NCBI GenBank assembly: GCA_029204225.1
Contig: CM055093.1
Span: 46,926,854 to 46,990,853, forward strand
DNA length: 64,000 nt
From: Diphasiastrum complanatum
Taxonomy: Eukaryota > Streptophyta > Lycopodiopsida > Lycopodiales > Lycopodiaceae
Reading direction: 5' to 3'
Shown here: one piece after another, positions 60,173-64,000 of the stretch
Layout: every line of letters starts with the position of its first letter
How positions within the stretch are numbered: the stretch's first letter is position 1
The notes under the pieces: generated by a model
Told to the model about the DNA's origin: nothing
The model's database searches: none
What the model saw: only the letters and a program-made list of their open reading frames with translations
Made by a program: the position numbers and the translations under genes

Positions 60173-60676
60173 TGAAAAGATCGGTAAGAAAAACTCCTAA
60201 AATGAGGATAGGAGAACACAACAAGAGAGACTATGGAGCAAAACCACCCAACCAATCCTAGATCCCTCCTGGAGAATCCTCCTGGATCTAGCCCCCAAGC
60301 CATGCCATGTGATAGCAAGAGGAGAAGAGCTCAACTGATGACCTAGATCAAAGTCGTCGACAAAATAATCACTAACTCAATATATAGAGAGTAGGATCCT
60401 ATGCATGAACCCATGCAATCCCCATGCAGGTCAACTATAAATAGGTCACAGCTCTTCATGCATTCCTATTGCCTATATCAGTCACACGTACATGCACTAC
60501 TCCATATGTCTCAATTAGAGTGTCTGGGTCCTCTCAAGGTCATCAGTCACCAACAGGCCTCGACGTGGAATTAAATCTCGGCGTGACTAATAATCTCGAA
60601 CACTAGAGGGTCGGTCTACCATATTAGGACTATTCCATGTCCTTAACTGAATATGGCCATAACAAAAACTCCAACA
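60173..60676 (-). mobile_element. LTR (minus strand), unit 1
   Basis: About 504 bp. On the minus strand it starts TGTTGGAGTTTTTG and ends ATCTTTTCA, followed by the primer site, so it is a 5' LTR. Two TATA-like sites (CTATTTATAG, TCTATATATTG) lie in the middle. No gag or pol is recognisable on its downstream side (59470-60160). Confidence 0.55.
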
Positions 60677-60767
60677 TCAAAATGATGCAAACCAATGTAG
60701 CTAGTTTTACCATATCTTGACAATTAGCACACATCCATATGAAATAGCTCAACATGAGATAGAAGAA

Positions 60768-61349
60768 TTAAAGTAAACTTGAACAACACTTTTTTGTTGT
60801 TCTTTTGACCTTACTTGAGTCTTTAAACACCTGCAAAAACAGATCCAAAACATCTTTTCCAAATGACCCTCCTTTGATGCTCTTGACTAGTTCCAAATTG
60901 CCACTTTCCCTTTTGTGTTGTTGAAGCCCTTTGAGATCAAACTCTTGATCTTCCACTTGACCATCAAAGCCATTGACTAAAAACTATTTTCCAGATCCAT
61001 TAGATGATTTTCCAGCATGAAAACCATGAGAAACAATATTCACTTGCATAGCATCATCTACACAAGAAGATTCTCCAAAACATGTGAGTAAAGCAAAGTG
61101 TGTCACTTCTACTTGCTTGCCTTTCTCTTGATCATCAAAGATATCAAAGATATGAATATCTTCATACCTGAACCTCTGAAAATACTCCCTTTCAAACATA
61201 TGATCTAGACCCAACAAGATCTCATCATTGCTTGATCTCGAATTTCCACAAAGGTTAGTGAAAACAATGCCGCCATCATAAATCAAAAGATAGATTCCAA
61301 ACTTTCCATCCAACATGAAGTAGAGTAGGTGAATATGAGTCATAGACAA
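60768..61349 (-). CDS. Unknown ORF pair, unit 1 (broken copy)
   Basis: Minus-strand frame 60984-61349, then an in-frame stop, then more codons to 60768. It starts near a THIHLLYFMLDG segment and continues with LIYDGGIVFTNLCGN, DDQEKGKQVEVTHFALLTCF and a C-terminal EDQEFDLKGLQQHKRES, LFLQVFKDSSKV. The same N-terminal and C-terminal segments occur, in shifted frames, in the 62521-63405 copy. No domain recognised; no transmembrane helix. Possibly part of a plant repeat-encoded protein. The stop between the two halves may be a real end. Confidence 0.35.
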
Positions 61350-62670
61350 GAAAAAGAGTTACTGTAGGTTTTACAGTTCTAATCTCTTTCTACAATTAGC
61401 AAGCAACAATCCAAGAAAGGTTTCATAGGGTTCATCTACATGCATCACTACTCCAAGTCTTTATCTGCTTTTCTAACAACTAGACAATTACAACTTCCAT
61501 TCTATGTTTTCAAATATCCAGTTTGCATGAAATACAAGAGAATTAGTCTAAAAAAACCTTAAATCCTCACATGCAAACCATAAATTCAAGATTTCCAGCA
61601 ACAATCCGTTTATTCATTCCGGATAAATTGATTCCTCATCAATCTATCAACAAACATTCTACTACTAAATCTGAATTTAAACTGTCTAAAACATTATGCA
61701 TTCTTACAAATTGTTCATCCTAAAAAAAAGATTTAGACAAAAAAAGTGCTCTACTCATGCAGATCATTCTGCTTCAAATGAAAACTTTCTCAAGGCTACA
61801 GAAAATAAGAATGAATCCACTCTAATCCACAACATCTCTAAAAAAAAATCAAACAAGGAGAAGAGCACTCTACCACCAAGTTTGGAACGCATGCTTCACA
61901 CATGAATTAGTGAATCCCCTAAGATGAGGATAGAAGAATACAACAAGAGAGACTATGGAGCAAAACCACCCAACCAATCCTAGATCCCTCCTGGAGAATC
62001 CTCCTGGATCTAGCCCTTAAGCCATGTCATGAGAAGAGCTCAACTGATAACCTAGACCAAAGTCGTCGACAGAATAATCACTACCTCAATATATAGAAAG
62101 TATGATCTTATGCATGGACCCATGAAATCCCCATGCAAGTCAACTAAAATAGGTCACAGCTCTTCATGCATTCCTCCTGCCTATATCAATCACACGTACA
62201 TGCACTACTCCATATGTCTCAATTAGAGTGTTTGGGTCCTCTCAAGATCATTAGTCACCAACAAGCCTTGACGTGGAATTAAATCTCGGCGTGATCAATA
62301 ATCTCGAACACTAGAGGGTCGGTCTACCATATTAGGACTATTCCATGTCCTTAACTGAATATGGCTGTAACAACAACTCCAACATCAAAATGATGCAAAC
62401 CAATGTAGCTAGTTTTACCATATCTTGACAATTTGCACACATCCATATGAAATAGCTCAAACATGAGATAGAAGCCTTGAACAACGCTTTCTTGCTATTC
62501 TTTTGACCTTACTTGAGTCTTTAAACACCTACAAAAATAAATCCAAAACATCTTTTCCAAATGACCCTCTGATGCTCTTGACTAGCTCCAAATTGCCCTT
62601 TCCCTTTTGTGATGTTGAAGCCCTTTGAGACCATCCAACATGAAGTAGAGTAGGTGAATATGAGTATCAA
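61345..62670. repeat. Tandem segmental duplication, unit 2
   Basis: Direct copy of unit 1 with many substitutions (roughly 90-95% similar by eye) and two deletions: ~140 bp at about 61917, which removes the LTR end and primer site, and ~360 bp near 62628. Because the deletions are only in unit 2, the duplication came first. Confidence 0.85.
61918..62384 (-). mobile_element. LTR (minus strand), unit 2, truncated
   Basis: Copy of the LTR at 60173-60676, starting on the minus strand at TGTTGGAGTTGTTG (62384). It lacks its 3' terminus and the primer site because of the deletion at about 61917. Confidence 0.6.
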
Positions 62671-63405
62671 ACCTAATAAATCCAGCCCTCTTGAGTCCAT
62701 AACAAACCTCAATAAGCTCTCCAATGAGATCTCCCTTGCCTTGAAGAAATTGTCTCTCAATTTTCTCCGTGTAGTCTTCTCCAACCAATCTTTTGTCATC
62801 TCGATCATGAGTGATCGATTCATAATCATAGAATACTTTGAGTTGATGAAGAGATGTGAGATCCATTCCTTGGATCTTCCCAAGAACCAATCTCCATTGC
62901 TCTTTCCTTCATAAGACTCCCTCTTTATGATTGCATCATAAGAAGTAGAAACGTCAAAATCATTAGAAGCCATTAAAAAACTGATTAGTACCTTCAACAT
63001 AAGGATGATTGAAGTACTCTCTTTTTTCAAAAAAGAACTTCTACTCAATGTTTTAGGTAATGACTCATACGACAATGATTCTTCCTCACTATCATTCACA
63101 ATGACATCATTCAAAGTACATCCTACTTTGAACTCTTCACATACTTCTCTTCTTCTTGACTTGTGACTATCTTCCTCACCAAGTCTCATGATAGAACCAT
63201 TTGATCTACTCTCTTTATGAAGACATGTGACTCCACTTGCTGCAAAAATCACTTTTTTGGACTCATCACAAAAAAATGTAGAAGAACCATCTCCTTCATG
63301 CATGCACATAGCAACATCTTTTTCCATATGATCAAAGAAATCATTAGCAACAATCTTGTCCAAGGAAAAACCTTCACCACCTCGATTGATGAAGTTATCT
63401 CCCAT
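62521..63405 (-). CDS. Hypothetical protein, 294 codons
   Basis: The longest open frame in the right part of the window. It starts MGDNFINRGGEGF and is hydrophilic and acidic in the first half (for example DSEEESLSYESLPKTLS) and basic with hydrophobic patches later. The last ~70 codons are probably shifted out of the true frame: the alternative frame 62582-62890 reads FYDYESITHDRDDKRLVG, EDYTEKIERQFLQGKGDLIGELIEVCYG and FDTHIHLLYFMLDG, the last matching the unit 1 ORF. So an ancestral protein ran from here through the THIHLLYFMLDG segment. The family is unknown to me. Two ATGs are possible; I use the first (63405). Confidence 0.4.
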   Translation of the reverse strand: MGDNFINRGGEGFSLDKIVANDFFDHMEKDVAMCMHEGDGSSTFFCDESKKVIFAASGVTCLHKESRSNGSIMRLGEEDSHKSRRREVCEEFKVGCTLNDVIVNDSEEESLSYESLPKTLSRSSFLKKESTSIILMLKVLISFLMASNDFDVSTSYDAIIKRESYEGKSNGDWFLGRSKEWISHLFINSKYSMIMNRSLMIEMTKDWLEKTTRRKLRDNFFKAREISLESLLRFVMDSRGLDLLGLILIFTYSTSCWMVSKGFNITKGKGQFGASQEHQRVIWKRCFGFIFVGV

Positions 63406-64000
63406 CGAAGAACCATCATAATCCTCAACACAAAGCTCAAGACCTCCTATTCATTCTAGATTTCATATCTTAGGAGTAACTTGGAGTACCTCAACCAAGT
63501 ATAGGCATGGCACCTTTGACAAGACCTTTATAGAAAGCCTTGATCAAGGTAGTGGTTGTCCTTTTTTAGTATGACACATTGTCTATTATTGTCTTTCTAT
63601 TCATGCGTTCGTTCCAAACAACTAATTCAACATTGCCTCTCCATTACAATATATAGAAAGAGCTTTTTATCCACCTTTTAGTTCTTAGAGAAATTTGCTT
63701 GGTGATACATATGTTGTGAATGAGAGATAAAGTCATCATCCATTTAGATAAGAAGAGACTCCACATAGATAAGATAGTTACCTTTTGTAGGTGGCTCAAC
63801 CAAATCAATATTGGTAGAAATATAGACTCTTCTATTTTGTGGAACTTTAGATATATCCATACACAAGGCTAGTTGGTTAATTCTAGACGCTTGGTTGATT
63901 TTAATCTTATGACTAATATAAAAAGGTTTTCATTTAAGAAATGCATTCAATCCAATCAGAGAACAATGTCTCTCCTATCTACCATGTTCTTGATGCTTGT
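63406..64000. other. Right-edge spacer
   Basis: Nothing recognised. It should contain the promoter of the 62521-63405 frame if that is a gene; no clear TATA box is seen. Confidence 0.35.

Larger units (their letters stand above)
59470..61344. repeat. Tandem segmental duplication, unit 1
   Basis: About 1.87 kb, directly repeated as unit 2 (61345-62670). Both begin ACAAGAAAAAGAGTTACT and pass through CAAGCAACAATCCAAGAAAG, the LTR, and CCATCCAACATGAAGTAG before ending at GAATATGAGT. Unit 1 keeps ~140 bp around the LTR/primer junction (about 60055-60195) and ~360 bp at 60945-61305 that unit 2 lacks. Confidence 0.85.

Overview
The window is plant nuclear DNA from a large, repeat-rich genome. Evidence: many LTR-retrotransposon pieces of plant Ty1/copia and Ty3/gypsy types, primer-binding sites matching plant initiator-tRNA usage, long dinucleotide repeats, AT-rich spacers, and one gene of a plant-only family (DUF1191). 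No bacterial, viral or organellar gene set is present. A gymnosperm is plausible from the density of old broken elements and low gene content, but the sequence does not prove it.

Layout. 1-5.2 kb: spacer with no recognisable gene. 5.2-11.7 kb: a Ty3/gypsy chromovirus whose pol block is inverted inside its own gag and whose 3' LTR is split. 11.7-15.3 kb: decayed unidentified sequence with a ~300 bp direct duplication. 15.3-16.6 kb: minus-strand copia gag/protease remnant. 16.65-17.13 kb: an LTR with primer site. 18.1-18.26 kb: TA/GA microsatellite, directly abutting copia element A (18,256-24,225), which has a frameshift and a nonsense codon. 24.2-26.4 kb: minus-strand gypsy integrase and a Tat/Athila-like gag, leader and primer site. 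27.65-28.53 kb: a 21-copy ~25 bp minisatellite inside what looks like an LTR. 35.07-36.14 kb: the only convincing host gene, an intronless DUF1191 membrane protein. 36.95-38.2 kb: minus-strand copia remnant ending close to that gene's poly(A) signal. 43.2-45.0 kb: plus-strand copia that has lost its reverse transcriptase. 46.1-55.3 kb: a three-layer nest in which an old copia (plus) carries in its gag both the intact copia element B (minus, 47,794-53,901, single 1322-codon polyprotein) and a solo LTR with a perfect 5 bp target duplication. 55.3-59.4 kb: spacer. 59.5-62.7 kb: tandem segmental duplication containing an LTR. 60.8-63.4 kb: two related minus-strand reading frames of unknown function.

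Elements A and B are near-identical, in opposite orientation about 30 kb apart; B looks potentially autonomous. The DUF1191 gene is the only feature likely to serve the host plant directly. No new multi-gene system was found. The most interesting signals are structural: regularly phased CCAAT boxes in one LTR, the minisatellite LTR, a repeated motif in a gypsy leader, a GC-rich foldback, and the doubly inverted chromovirus.
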